A DNA stretch of 38,940 bases, from positions 1 through 38,940 of the forward strand of contig JAIBAF010000032.1 in NCBI GenBank assembly GCA_019695335.1. The letters are read 5' to 3'. Below, piece by piece: positions 8,097 through 16,504 of the stretch. The notes under the pieces are model-generated. The model did no database searches. It saw only the letters and a program-made list of their open reading frames with translations, and was not told the origin of the DNA. How positions within the stretch are numbered: the stretch's first letter is position 1; every line of letters begins with the position of its first letter. Made by a program: the position numbers and the translations under genes. The stretch is from a bacterium. GTDB taxonomy: Bacteria; CLD3; SB21.

Positions 8097-8732
8097 TTAT
8101 TCTTTTATCCCCACTATCAACCACATTTCATCGTTGCGTGAAACGCGCTGAACGAACGGCTCGATTATTTTATCGATTCGGAATCCGGCATTTTCCAGAT
8201 CTTTTTTTACAAAGGCTGAGCCAATCCTGTGCGTTTCAGTTTGCTCCTTGCGTGTGGCTTTTCGTAAACGATCCGTAATCGGTTCGACAATCACCAAACG
8301 TCCTCCCGGCTTCAGGGCTTTCTTGATATATGCCAGCATGGAAACATATTCCGTCATTTCATGGTAAGCATTGACGATCACGGCAGCGTCCAATACGCCA
8401 TCCGGCAGCATCGGATTGTCGGTTGTGCTGTGAATGATGGTAACGTTCGTGACGGAGTCTTTCTTGAGGTTCTTTTTTAAATCTTTTAATGCATCCTGAT
8501 CAATGTCCACAGCGTAAATCGTTCCGGCAGCACCGGCTTGTTTTGCCATTTTTAAAGTAAGGTATCCGTCCTGGCATCCGATATCTGCAGCGACGCTTCC
8601 GGAATCAAGATTCATTGCCCGGAAAATTCCCTCAACGTTTTGCCATTGATCGCGTTTCGTCCAATCATCTTGGGCACGACTGCTTACCGTTAACAGTATT
8701 TGAATTAGAAGGACAACAGACTTCAATTTCAT
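8097..8732 (-). CDS. Exported class I SAM-dependent methyltransferase
   Basis: The start is taken at the ATG at 8732, giving a clean signal peptide (residues 1 to about 20, ending SSRAQ). An ATG 15 bp upstream is also possible, and neither has a ribosome binding site. After the signal comes a Rossmann-fold methyltransferase. VAADIGCQDGYLTLKMA is motif I with Asp and two Gly, AVDIDQDAL is the acidic loop that binds the ribose of SAM, then DAAVIVNAYHEM and LKPGGRLVIVEP. An exported SAM-dependent enzyme is puzzling because SAM is cytoplasmic, though similar predicted secreted methyltransferases occur in FCB and proteobacterial genomes. The stop codon is 1 bp from the stop of the HD gene on the other strand. 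The substrate is unknown. Confidence 0.87.
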   Translation of the reverse strand: MKLKSVVLLIQILLTVSSRAQDDWTKRDQWQNVEGIFRAMNLDSGSVAADIGCQDGYLTLKMAKQAGAAGTIYAVDIDQDALKDLKKNLKKDSVTNVTIIHSTTDNPMLPDGVLDAAVIVNAYHEMTEYVSMLAYIKKALKPGGRLVIVEPITDRLRKATRKEQTETHRIGSAFVKKDLENAGFRIDKIIEPFVQRVSRNDEMWLIVGIKE

Positions 8733-8817
8733 GAATATACACAACATTTTTTTGAGAATTAAAGCAGACTACGGAAGCAATACTAAAAAAGTTACGTAAA
8801 TTTTTAGGTCATTCGGA

Positions 8818-9639
8818 TTAAATATGCACATGAACGCCCATCCACAAAATGACGCTAGAAAAACCTAAATGTTGCTTTTTTAATGTGATGGTTTTGTAAC
8901 TCGGAACGCTAGTAGTTGAAATGTTATAAACCAACTCTTGTGCGGGAATTTTGACGACAGAGCAAGCCGTGTATTCACCTTTGAGCTGAAGCGATACATT
9001 TTGTAATATATAGAAATCTAAACTTGTCGTTATAGAAGAGCTGACAACATTGCGGGCCAGAGAAAAAGTGTTAACTGTGTCATTCACAGCAATAATATAG
9101 CCAGGGGGACCGTTTATTAATACAAAACTTTGCTTGCCATTTACCCGAATACGATTCGCTCCAATTCCTAAACCTGCAGCAAATTCCAATCGGGTGCCAT
9201 CCAGATGTTTTAGAACAACAATAACGTAATCCGCATATAATTTTAATCCGTAGTTTTTAAAATGTTGTGAGATATCGTGATGTTCCGATTGAATTCCTTC
9301 TACGATATTCTTCCAGTTACTCCCGGAAATATGCGATTGAATAAAATAATTGAACATAAAGCCAATGCGTATCGTTTTATTTATGTTTTTTTCAACTGAT
9401 ACATTCCACGCTTTGGGTTGTCCATGCGAAATTGATGGGTACCCTGAGTTTTTATAGTTTTCGAAAGTCTCACTAAAATAATTCAATCGTGGATTACCAA
9501 ATAGAATAGAAATGCGGGCAAATCGATCAGGCAGCAATTTGCCTACTATTGAGGTATCGGCCAATACCGTTTGTGCATTGATATCGATTACATAGCTCAA
9601 TGAAATAAGAATCAGCATTATTGAGCATTTCATGGACAT
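8818..9639 (-). CDS. Putative outer-membrane beta-barrel protein
   Basis: This 273-residue protein has a signal peptide cut after residues about 20-23 (DINAQ). Alternating aromatic and hydrophobic stretches follow, as in outer-membrane or autotransporter-like barrels: ARISILFGNPRLNYF, IRIGFMFNYF, GLKLYADYVIVVL, LEFAAGLGIGANRIRV, LDFYILQNVSLQLKGEY, and a final strand ending in VHVHI. The alternation supports an 8- to 10-stranded barrel facing the outer membrane, but I do not recognise a named family. A second in-frame ATG at 9633 is an alternative start. It sits alone between the methyltransferase gene and the FtsX permease gene, with gaps of about 85 bp on both sides. Confidence 0.72.
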   Translation of the reverse strand: MSMKCSIMLILISLSYVIDINAQTVLADTSIVGKLLPDRFARISILFGNPRLNYFSETFENYKNSGYPSISHGQPKAWNVSVEKNINKTIRIGFMFNYFIQSHISGSNWKNIVEGIQSEHHDISQHFKNYGLKLYADYVIVVLKHLDGTRLEFAAGLGIGANRIRVNGKQSFVLINGPPGYIIAVNDTVNTFSLARNVVSSSITTSLDFYILQNVSLQLKGEYTACSVVKIPAQELVYNISTTSVPSYKTITLKKQHLGFSSVILWMGVHVHI

Positions 9640-9680
9640 GAACTCATATTTGAATAATTGAAAAAAGCCGGGAGCAATAT

Positions 9681-9692
9681 AGAATATATTCT
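9681..9692. repeat. Perfect 12-bp palindrome upstream of the barrel-protein gene
   Basis: AGAATATATTCT reads the same on both strands and lies 41 bp before the start codon at 9639. It is followed by a partly related GATTCTTCAAAGAA. It could be a dimer binding site. As an AT-rich palindrome of this length it could also be chance. Confidence 0.3.
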
Positions 9693-9725
9693 GAGATTCT
9701 TCAAAGAAATTTTAAATACATTGCC

Positions 9726-12128
9726 TCATTCATGCCGGAGTGCTTCTGCCGGATTGGTGAGCGATGTTTTGATAGTGTGATAGGCGACAGTAATTACTAC
9801 CAGTAATAAAGTAACCAGACCGGCTGTTGCTAAAATTTCAAATCCCATGTGCGCTTGATAAGCGAAATCGGCCAGCCATTGATGAATAGCCCACCATCCG
9901 AGCGGCCAGACGATGAGATTGGCTATTACGACGAACGTGATAAATTCTTTGGTGATCAGCAGGGCGACGATAGGGACCGATGCACCCAAAACTTTCCGTA
10001 TGGATATTTCCTTGGTGCGCTGTTCAACTGTAAATACAATTAATCCGAAAAGTCCGAGTGCGGAAATGATCAGAGCCAAAATCGTCAGATATTTGACCAT
10101 TGTACCGGCTTTATTTTCCATTTGGTACTGTCGGTCGATACTTTCGTCAAGAAATCGATAGGCAAACGGTCGCCCCGTAATTTCCGTCCATTTTTTTTCT
10201 ATGAATGTCATGGCTTCTATTGTATTGCCTGGCCGGAGTCGTACGATGAGATTACGCAAAGTAGGCGGATGCATTTGCAAAACCATAGGGCCAATTTGAT
10301 GATGGAGCGATCGGAAATGAAAATCTCTAACCACGCCGAGAACGTACCCGCTTCTTGCCAGTTGCCAGCCACCGTTGCCCGATGTAAAATAATCAATGCG
10401 TTTCCCGATCGGGTCTTTCCATGCGCCGCCTACTTTTTCTATCAACTCTTTCCAGGCGGTCTCATTAATGAGATATCCGGTGCTATCGGTTACCCGTTTT
10501 CTGTCCGGCGTTCTACCGAAAGCCATTTCCATTCCCAACGATTCAACGAAATCGAAGTCTACGATATCCGTCGACATGCTCAGCAAGTTGTCAATATTTA
10601 CATCGGACATGCCTTCAAAGGCAAAAGGAACTCCATAGGTATTTGCATCGCCGGGCAGCGTAAGCGCTGCCGAGACATGCGTGACGTAAGGCGAATTGGT
10701 AAGTTCTGTCTGCAGTAAATTTACTTTTTGCCATAATTGCGGGCCGTAATTGATCACGACGACTTGTTCACGATCGAATCCAAGCCGGATGGTTTTCATG
10801 AAATCCATTTGTTTGGTAATCGCAAGCATCGCTATAATTAGAAAAACCGAGCTGGCAATCTGGAAAGTGACCAACGTATATCGAAATCCGCGATGCGATG
10901 GCCGGTTAAAAGACTTGGCTTTAAAAGCATGCAGCGGCGTGTAGCTTGACAAAATAGCAGCAGGATAACTTCCGGAAGCAAAAGTCATCACGGCAATGAA
11001 CAAAACCAAAGCCGGAAACATCCATAATCCCGACGATAGATCAAGAGAAAGGTTTCGTTCGACTAACGATTCAAACATCGGAAGAGAAAGTTCGGTAAGC
11101 CCAAGCGCTATCAATACAGCCGTAGAGGAGGTAAGCGCAGCCTCACTCATGAATTGGCGGATCAGTTGCCGGCGTTCGGCCCCAAAAACTTTGCGCATGC
11201 CAACTTCAACTGCACGTTTGGATGAGCGGGCAGTTGAAAGGTTGACGAAATTAATACAGGCAATAACCAAAACCAGAATAGCTATCGAAACGAACATCAG
11301 TACGTACATTTTGTCGCCTTGCGGCGAAATCTCGAATCGCAAGCCGCCTGAACTCAAATGAATATCCAGAAGAGATTGTAAAAAAGGTTTTTTTCTGAAC
11401 TCTTCGGGTTGTACCCCATGGCGTGCGTAAAACGCTTCAATTTGATCATTGATGTGTGCCGATGATTTCGAAGATTCGAGTAAAAAATAAGTATAGATGA
11501 GATTATTATCATACACCTGAAGGTCGTTTGAGTGGTTTTCATAAAGCTTAAACGAACCGATCAGGTCGAAAATAAAATGAGACTGAACCGGAGGATCATC
11601 AATGACGCCCGTAACGTTGAGCAGATATTCACGATTGGAATATGTGATTGGAATATTTTTGCCCATGGCATCGATCGTACCGAAATAACGTAATGCAGTC
11701 GATGCCGTTAATACAACGGATTCAGGTGTTTTCAGAGCTGACGTTGCGGAGCCATGAATGAAATGAAATGAAAAAATTTCAAAGAAAGCGGAATCGGCCA
11801 GGTAGAATCGTTCACGAAATTGTTTTTCCGGATTGATGCCGATAAAAAAATCGGCATTCTGGCTTAGGCGGACGACTTTTTCAATTCCGGGTAATTCCGC
11901 CTGCATGGAAGGCCCGGAGGGTACAGGCGATCGTGCTATATCGCTGACGAGTCTGAAAATCCGATCAGCATGGCGATGATATCGGTCGTACTGCCACTCA
12001 TACACGGCATAACGTACCACAAGAATAAAAGCCGCAATTCCTATCGAGAAGCCTAAGAGATTGATGACACTAATGGTTTTATATTTCAGGAAATTGCGGA
12101 TGGCGATTTTGAGATAATTTCGAATCAT
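9726..12128 (-). CDS. MacB/FtsX-type ABC transporter permease, large form
   Basis: The protein of about 800 residues has the duplicated architecture usual for FCB permeases. An N-terminal helix (about residues 18-42, after NYLKIAIRNFLKYK) is followed by a large periplasmic MacB-PCD domain (about 45-280), an FtsX block of three helices (about 283-440, with NFVNLSTARSSKRAVEVGMRK), a second periplasmic domain (about 445-680) and a second FtsX block (about 685-800, with ISIRKVLGAS). ATG at 12128 is preferred over the upstream TTG at 12134. Such permeases work with a separate ATPase in export of peptides or lipoproteins, or as mechanotransmitters for periplasmic enzymes. No ATPase or membrane-fusion gene is adjacent, so the partner is elsewhere. 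It may instead respond to antibiotics or envelope stress. Confidence 0.93.
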   Translation of the reverse strand: MIRNYLKIAIRNFLKYKTISVINLLGFSIGIAAFILVVRYAVYEWQYDRYHRHADRIFRLVSDIARSPVPSGPSMQAELPGIEKVVRLSQNADFFIGINPEKQFRERFYLADSAFFEIFSFHFIHGSATSALKTPESVVLTASTALRYFGTIDAMGKNIPITYSNREYLLNVTGVIDDPPVQSHFIFDLIGSFKLYENHSNDLQVYDNNLIYTYFLLESSKSSAHINDQIEAFYARHGVQPEEFRKKPFLQSLLDIHLSSGGLRFEISPQGDKMYVLMFVSIAILVLVIACINFVNLSTARSSKRAVEVGMRKVFGAERRQLIRQFMSEAALTSSTAVLIALGLTELSLPMFESLVERNLSLDLSSGLWMFPALVLFIAVMTFASGSYPAAILSSYTPLHAFKAKSFNRPSHRGFRYTLVTFQIASSVFLIIAMLAITKQMDFMKTIRLGFDREQVVVINYGPQLWQKVNLLQTELTNSPYVTHVSAALTLPGDANTYGVPFAFEGMSDVNIDNLLSMSTDIVDFDFVESLGMEMAFGRTPDRKRVTDSTGYLINETAWKELIEKVGGAWKDPIGKRIDYFTSGNGGWQLARSGYVLGVVRDFHFRSLHHQIGPMVLQMHPPTLRNLIVRLRPGNTIEAMTFIEKKWTEITGRPFAYRFLDESIDRQYQMENKAGTMVKYLTILALIISALGLFGLIVFTVEQRTKEISIRKVLGASVPIVALLITKEFITFVVIANLIVWPLGWWAIHQWLADFAYQAHMGFEILATAGLVTLLLVVITVAYHTIKTSLTNPAEALRHE

Positions 12129-12181
12129 AGCCAAACACCAGTCGTTTCAATATGAGGTACAACTTTTTAAAGTAAATCTTT

Positions 12182-12832
12182 CTATCGTTTCATTTCTGCA
12201 GTTGATATACTGTCTGAATATTGACGCCACTTTTGCAGCCAAAAGACCATCCGGGGCGCGCTTTTTCCAGTAAAATATAATGTGGAATCAGGTTTGATAA
12301 GCTCAGGCTCTGAAATATTTTTTTGAGAAAACAGCCAGCGTTTGAATCCTGAATATTCAACATTTTGACTGCTCTTGTAGGTAGTTATTGTCTTCATAAC
12401 AAGTTTTGCGACTTTTCCTTCATACATATGAAGATCCAAAACTTCAATCTGGGCTCCAAGATTGAGGAGGTTATAAAAGTCACTTGTTTCTTTTGCGACT
12501 ACTGTTACGACATTGTCATTGGCGCACAAAATTTCATGTTCCCAAATTGTGTTTGTTCTTTTTTCAAATTCACATATATCACTTTCACCGCGCTTGTAAG
12601 GCCTGGATACTCCATTCATGTCAACCGAAATTGTGCTATCAGTGAGAAATGGACGCACCGCCATTTTGTCCATGGCCTCTCTTGCCTTGCAGAATTTTGC
12701 TGCGGCAATCATTACTTCATCCTCGTCATCAGCAGGGAAATTTGGCTTCGTGTTATTGCACGATAGTATGAGGAGAAATGTAGTAACCAATTTGAAGAAG
12801 AATCTTTGTTTTGTTAAAATCCATCTTTTCAT
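12182..12832 (-). CDS. Lipoprotein with probable NTF2/SnoaL-like domain
   Basis: The 216-residue product begins with a basic N-terminus and a signal ending in LLILSC, with Cys25 as the likely lipid anchor. The body (about residues 38-150) has a conserved-looking pattern of a first helix (DEVMIAAAKFCKAREAMDKMAV), PFLTDSTISVDMNGV, a turn, and strands ending in EVLDLHMYEGKVAKLVMKTI. This is reminiscent of the cone-shaped NTF2/SnoaL fold. I do not see catalytic residues that would assign an enzyme function. It lies 53 bp upstream of the permease gene on the same strand and could be its periplasmic partner. The fold assignment is tentative. Confidence 0.72.
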   Translation of the reverse strand: MKRWILTKQRFFFKLVTTFLLILSCNNTKPNFPADDEDEVMIAAAKFCKAREAMDKMAVRPFLTDSTISVDMNGVSRPYKRGESDICEFEKRTNTIWEHEILCANDNVVTVVAKETSDFYNLLNLGAQIEVLDLHMYEGKVAKLVMKTITTYKSSQNVEYSGFKRWLFSQKNISEPELIKPDSTLYFTGKSAPRMVFWLQKWRQYSDSISTAEMKR

Positions 12833-12868
12833 AAATATTTGTTCATGTATAGATCATATGTCATGAAA

Positions 12869-13840
12869 TTATAGTTCATGATGAATGGTGATTTTTACAA
12901 TAAATTCATCCGCTTTCTTTCCTCTTTTGATGTCAGTATAACCTACCCATGCTTTTTTATCGGTGCCTATAAACTTCCATTCGCCTTGATCTTTTTTGTC
13001 CGGATCGATCCTATTCCATTTTTCATTTTCTGTCAGGACTTTACTAATTTGGTTCGACAATTCTTCCATGGATAATTTTGAATTGATTTGGACCATGCTT
13101 TCAAATCGATCATTATTGCCATCAAAAGTCAAAGGCGTTCCGTCGAGTTGACGCAAAAGCAAGCGCATTATATTCGAGGTATTACAATCGGCAAGGGAAG
13201 CAGCCGCATATTTAGAATCCGGATTCCAATCAAACTCAAGCCAGCGAGCAAAAACTTTGGACCAGCCGTTTCCATAGATATTACCGACGATATGCAGCGA
13301 TCCGTCGATACCGGAACTCAGGCCTGCCGTGGTGATGATTTTTCCGTTATCGACGAATCGTTTATTCCTTACCAGACGCGCCGAAGGTACTTCGGCCTGG
13401 AGTTCGTCGATATAACCCGCGGTAGTGGTGGCTTCAAGACCATTGAGCAATCCGGCTTTGGCCAGAAAAAAAGCGCCGTTGCATACAGACATGACATAAT
13501 CGGCTTTTTTTGCTCGCTCCTGAATCCAAGTAATCACCGATGATTCCTGACGTGTTTTTTCTACGCCAAACCCGCCGGGCAATAACAGAATATTGACATG
13601 GGGACAATGTTCCAGATCGTAATCGGGTATCACTTTCATACCCATATTGGTTAGGACCGTATCCATTTTTTGAGCGACCGTAAAAACATTAAAACCATAG
13701 CCCAATACTTCATAAGGGCCGGTATAGTCGATGATCTGAACGCCGTCAAAAAGAAAAATACTCACACTCTTAACTTCCGATTGAGCCGCTAAACTTTTTC
13801 CTATCATTGCAGCTATTAGAAAAAATCGTAGCAATTTCAT
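12869..13840 (-). CDS. Exported DJ-1/PfpI-family protein with C-terminal extension (paralogue 1)
   Basis: ATG at 13840 is chosen over an upstream TTG. The signal peptide spans residues about 1-19. The DJ-1/PfpI domain follows (about 25-205), with FLFDGVQIIDYTGPYEVLG, LLLPGGFG and the nucleophile elbow MSVCNGAF (Cys120). The sequence around Asp and Cys resembles isonitrile hydratase and the sensor half of GlxA-type regulators. The last 125 residues form an extra domain shared with the protein at 17192 (F/Y-WNPDS-x-YA, LADC) but absent from the one at 16505. Export of a Cys-nucleophile DJ-1 enzyme suggests hydration of, or damage repair on, small molecules in the periplasm. It ends the DJ-1/cupin/S41 gene row. 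A degenerate copy of its gene start appears at 16099-16142. Confidence 0.88.
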   Translation of the reverse strand: MKLLRFFLIAAMIGKSLAAQSEVKSVSIFLFDGVQIIDYTGPYEVLGYGFNVFTVAQKMDTVLTNMGMKVIPDYDLEHCPHVNILLLPGGFGVEKTRQESSVITWIQERAKKADYVMSVCNGAFFLAKAGLLNGLEATTTAGYIDELQAEVPSARLVRNKRFVDNGKIITTAGLSSGIDGSLHIVGNIYGNGWSKVFARWLEFDWNPDSKYAAASLADCNTSNIMRLLLRQLDGTPLTFDGNNDRFESMVQINSKLSMEELSNQISKVLTENEKWNRIDPDKKDQGEWKFIGTDKKAWVGYTDIKRGKKADEFIVKITIHHEL

Positions 13841-13880
13841 AAACGCTTTCAAATTTAAATTACTTATTTGAATAACTTAA

Positions 13881-15068
13881 TTACTCGGTTTTCCATTTGA
13901 TCAGTAAGTTATCGCCGTTATTCCTCATCGTTTGTCCGGCAATTAGAAAAAGGTTTTTACTGATTTGCTGAATATTATAGACTTCGTCATTCAACTCGGA
14001 AAATTCGATTTTACTAACCTGGCATTTTTCAGTTTCAATATAATATTTGATTAAGACGATGTCCCGTGTGTCAGTTGATGGTTTCCTTATAAATCCAATT
14101 CCAATAAATCGGCCGTCGTTGGTAAAGATTCCGTTTTCCAGTTTTATATCTTCAGCAGTTTGAAATATAGTTTTTGCAATGACCTCGCCTTTTTCATCGA
14201 GTCGCATGAACAGCAATGCTCCTAAACTGTCTGACTTTTCCAACGTGTGACCCGCTATAAAGATTTGACGGTTTTTGAGTTCGGTGACTACGGATGGGAA
14301 TTCACCTTTAGATGTCGCAATGATTTTTTTCCAAATGAATTCACCATCGGTCGTAACGCGATACAATAATATATCCGAATTCTGCGGGTAGTTTTCATTG
14401 GTGATTCCCGAAATCAATAAGTCGCTGTTTTCCATTTCCATGGTATTATAAAATTTATCCAATTTTTCTTCGCCGAAAGTTTTTTTCCAGATAACCCGCC
14501 CGGAGTCGTTGATTTTAAATAATAACCCATCGAGGTTTCCGGCGTCCCACGACGACGTCAAACCTGCAACGATATAATTTTTATCTTTGGTCTGACGTAT
14601 ATCGTATGCGCGTTCTTCTTTGGGTCCGTCTAATAGTAATGTCCATAGCGTATCACCGGACTGATCCGCTTTTACGATCATAGCATCCAACTGACGTTCG
14701 CCTTCTTTTCGGATAAAGCCTGAAAAAATATAATTTCCGTCGTGAGCTTTGGTTCCGGAATATAAGAACCGAAAATGCCGATCCGGTAAAACTTTTGTCC
14801 AAAGTACATTCATATCAGAAGTGATTTTATTAAAAGTGATTTGCGGTTGGCGATTGCTGTAAGTCACCCCGGTCAGCAAGAAAGAATTATTATCAGGAAT
14901 CAAAAAAACACCTTGTTCAACACTGTCAGTACCCCATGTTTTGATTTCATAGTTCTCTTTTTTTTCTGTGTGGACTGTTAAGGTATTTTGACAAATACCT
15001 GATGATACTCCGGACAAATACCACATCAGCGTGATCAATAAAATCGGGATTGAAAGAATACCATTCAT
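13881..15068 (-). CDS. Exported seven-repeat beta-propeller protein
   Basis: The 395-residue protein has a signal peptide (to about residue 26, GICQN) and about seven repeats of about 50 residues. These have the form D-x-N-[YF]-I-x-[AS]-G-x-T-x-x, then a polar stretch, then D-x-L-[LI]-x-[KR]-x-x-x-x-G-x-x-x-W. Clear cores are FLLTGVT, YIFSGFI, YIVAGLTS, LLISGIT, IFIAGHT, FIGIGFI and LFLIAGQT. This is the delta-60 or quinoprotein-like propeller pattern found in secreted FCB proteins. It has the same architecture as the protein at 25366. There is no C-terminal secretion tag and no catalytic motif. It lies in the same strand run as the neighbouring DJ-1 and S41 genes, with gaps of 40 and 44 bp, and is probably cotranscribed. 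The binding partner is unknown. Confidence 0.85.
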   Translation of the reverse strand: MNGILSIPILLITLMWYLSGVSSGICQNTLTVHTEKKENYEIKTWGTDSVEQGVFLIPDNNSFLLTGVTYSNRQPQITFNKITSDMNVLWTKVLPDRHFRFLYSGTKAHDGNYIFSGFIRKEGERQLDAMIVKADQSGDTLWTLLLDGPKEERAYDIRQTKDKNYIVAGLTSSWDAGNLDGLLFKINDSGRVIWKKTFGEEKLDKFYNTMEMENSDLLISGITNENYPQNSDILLYRVTTDGEFIWKKIIATSKGEFPSVVTELKNRQIFIAGHTLEKSDSLGALLFMRLDEKGEVIAKTIFQTAEDIKLENGIFTNDGRFIGIGFIRKPSTDTRDIVLIKYYIETEKCQVSKIEFSELNDEVYNIQQISKNLFLIAGQTMRNNGDNLLIKWKTE

Positions 15069-15112
15069 GAGATTATTAACTCCATTTGTTTTTAATAACG
15101 GTTGAATTCGGA

Positions 15113-16090
15113 TTATAAAGTTAGTGCCGTTTCGAGAATTGCATCTTTCTTTTCCGTCAAAATATCATTCATCGCGGCACTTTTATGAGGCGGTAAACCG
15201 ATCTTTTCATATACTTTCCCGTCAGGAAGCATGTATTTTTGATTTGAAAGTCCTAAACGCCACCCGTTTGACAAATTGATCACCATTACGTCTGAATGCA
15301 TTCCATTTGTATTTTCTCCGAGTATGATTGCGCTGGGAATTGCCCGCATGGCCATGACGAACATTTCTGCGGCGCTGGCCGTTGCACGGCTGGTCAAAAC
15401 CACGATTTTGGGAGGAATCAGAATAGTACCTTCCGGCTTAATGTAAAGATCGCGATGTTCGCCGTAACGGCCTTTGAAATAGGTTTCTTTGGAATAAACG
15501 AATCTTTTCTGATCGGTAAACCTTCCTGCCAAAGCCAGTGCGATGGTGTCGTATCCGCCTCCATTAAACCGCACGTCGATAATGATTTTTTTTACACTTT
15601 TCAGAAACTGAGTTGCTTCGTCGATATCAGCGGCATCGTATCCTTCCATTGAGTTTATATTTATATAACCCGTTACTTTGTCCAGCATGCCATAAACTAT
15701 TTTTCCTTTTCGATGAGTTTCATTTTTCAAATATTTTTCATTAATCAATGATTGTATCTCGGCGCTGTTCACGAGCCATGCCGGTTTGACTTTGCTTTTG
15801 AAATATTTTCCGTCTGCTGAAATCGACACATGACCGTCACCAAGCGGATCAACCATCTGGCTAAAAATCGTAAACAATTCGTCATCGGTAGTTGATGCGT
15901 TAACTTTAGGTCTATAGATTTTCCTTTGTTCAGCCCAATTCATATTACGCAATTCAAAAAAAGCATAGTGGTCGTCAAAAACTTGCCAGAATTCATCAAA
16001 GAGGCTTAAGGGGTTTCCGCTAAAACTGCAAAAAACGAAATTAAGCGCGATCAGCATCACACGTAGATACCATTTAGAACTCAGGTTCAT
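15113..16090 (-). CDS. S41-family (tail-specific/tricorn-type) serine protease
   Basis: A 325-residue exported protease with a signal peptide (hydrophobic residues about 8-24). Motifs in order are the cap domain with VDPLGDGHVSIS, whose His is the S41 catalytic His; GYININSMEGYD; IIIDVRFNGGGYDTIALALA; TSRATASAAEMFVMAMRAIP, carrying the nucleophile Ser; and LGENTNGMHSD. The Lys of bacterial CtpA-type enzymes is not at this last site, so the enzyme resembles the S41B tricorn/C-terminal-peptidase subgroup with Ser, His and an acidic residue. No PDZ domain is evident. It sits between the propeller and cupin genes. The 62-bp leader before its ATG contains a relic of a DJ-1 gene start, so its upstream region was rearranged. 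The substrate is probably misfolded or peptide tails in the periplasm. Confidence 0.88.
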   Translation of the reverse strand: MNLSSKWYLRVMLIALNFVFCSFSGNPLSLFDEFWQVFDDHYAFFELRNMNWAEQRKIYRPKVNASTTDDELFTIFSQMVDPLGDGHVSISADGKYFKSKVKPAWLVNSAEIQSLINEKYLKNETHRKGKIVYGMLDKVTGYININSMEGYDAADIDEATQFLKSVKKIIIDVRFNGGGYDTIALALAGRFTDQKRFVYSKETYFKGRYGEHRDLYIKPEGTILIPPKIVVLTSRATASAAEMFVMAMRAIPSAIILGENTNGMHSDVMVINLSNGWRLGLSNQKYMLPDGKVYEKIGLPPHKSAAMNDILTEKKDAILETALTL

Positions 16091-16098
16091 ATTTTGCT

Positions 16099-16142
16099 CC
16101 GATCATTGGCGAATTAGAAAAAATCGATGAATTTCATAAAAG
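16099..16142 (-). pseudogene. Relic of a DJ-1 gene start in the S41 leader
   Basis: Read on the minus strand, this leader matches the first codons of the DJ-1 gene at 13840 (plus-strand coordinates 13800-13846). It shares TTTATGAAATT, then CGATTTTTTCTAAT (14 identical bases), then CAATGAT, with a few short indels between the blocks. The resulting frame is broken: Met-Lys-Phe-Ile-Asp-Phe-Phe then stop. It appears to be a truncated duplicate of the signal-peptide end of a DJ-1 gene, left between the cupin and S41 genes. The upstream similarity (AATAAGT-AT) suggests that part of the leader was copied too. Confidence 0.6.
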
Positions 16143-16152
16143 CACAGATAAC

Positions 16153-16473
16153 TTATTTATAGTCTTCACGAACCGGATAAAAACAGTCAATAACAAAACA
16201 CTCCGTAATCGCTGTAGCAGTGTGTGGCACATGACTTGGAATAATGGCGATGATACCTGGTTCCAGCACACGGGTTTCATTTCCAACCGTCAGCTGAAGT
16301 TGTCCGCGAATAACATTGACAATCATTTCGTGAATATGTTCATGAAGGGGAATGACAGCTCCTGCTTTCATGTTCCAATAAGCTATAGTCATGTTATCTG
16401 AGTGAATAAAACGTCCGATAAAACCAGGCACAACTTCACGCTCCTGTACGTCATCTATTTTTATGAAACTCAT
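16153..16473 (-). CDS. Small cupin-domain protein
   Basis: This is a 106-residue single cupin barrel without a signal peptide, so it is cytoplasmic. The metal-binding motif HEHIHEM (residues 43-49) carries two or three His and the Glu of cupin motif 1. PSHVPHTATAI (about 79-89) is motif 2 with the final His. The central G-Q-L-Q-L-T-V-G and L-E-P-G-I-I strands are typical. Such small cupins bind a metal and act as dioxygenases, isomerases or sensors; the substrate cannot be read. The gene is the only non-exported one among the DJ-1 cluster, with 31 bp to the DJ-1 gene upstream. A cytoplasmic helper converting a product of these enzymes is one possible role. Confidence 0.85.
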   Translation of the reverse strand: MSFIKIDDVQEREVVPGFIGRFIHSDNMTIAYWNMKAGAVIPLHEHIHEMIVNVIRGQLQLTVGNETRVLEPGIIAIIPSHVPHTATAITECFVIDCFYPVREDYK

Positions 16474-16504
16474 CGATCATATCGCCTTATATTAATTCTG
16501 AATA

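Noticed and set aside
8090-8105. Bidirectional terminator between the HD and methyltransferase genes
   Set aside because: The stops are 1 bp apart and no stem with a flanking T-tract is evident.
9693-9712. Heat-shock-like GAA/TTC repeats next to the 12-bp palindrome
   Set aside because: Such elements are eukaryotic; in this AT-rich stretch they arise easily and there is no bacterial regulator that recognises them.
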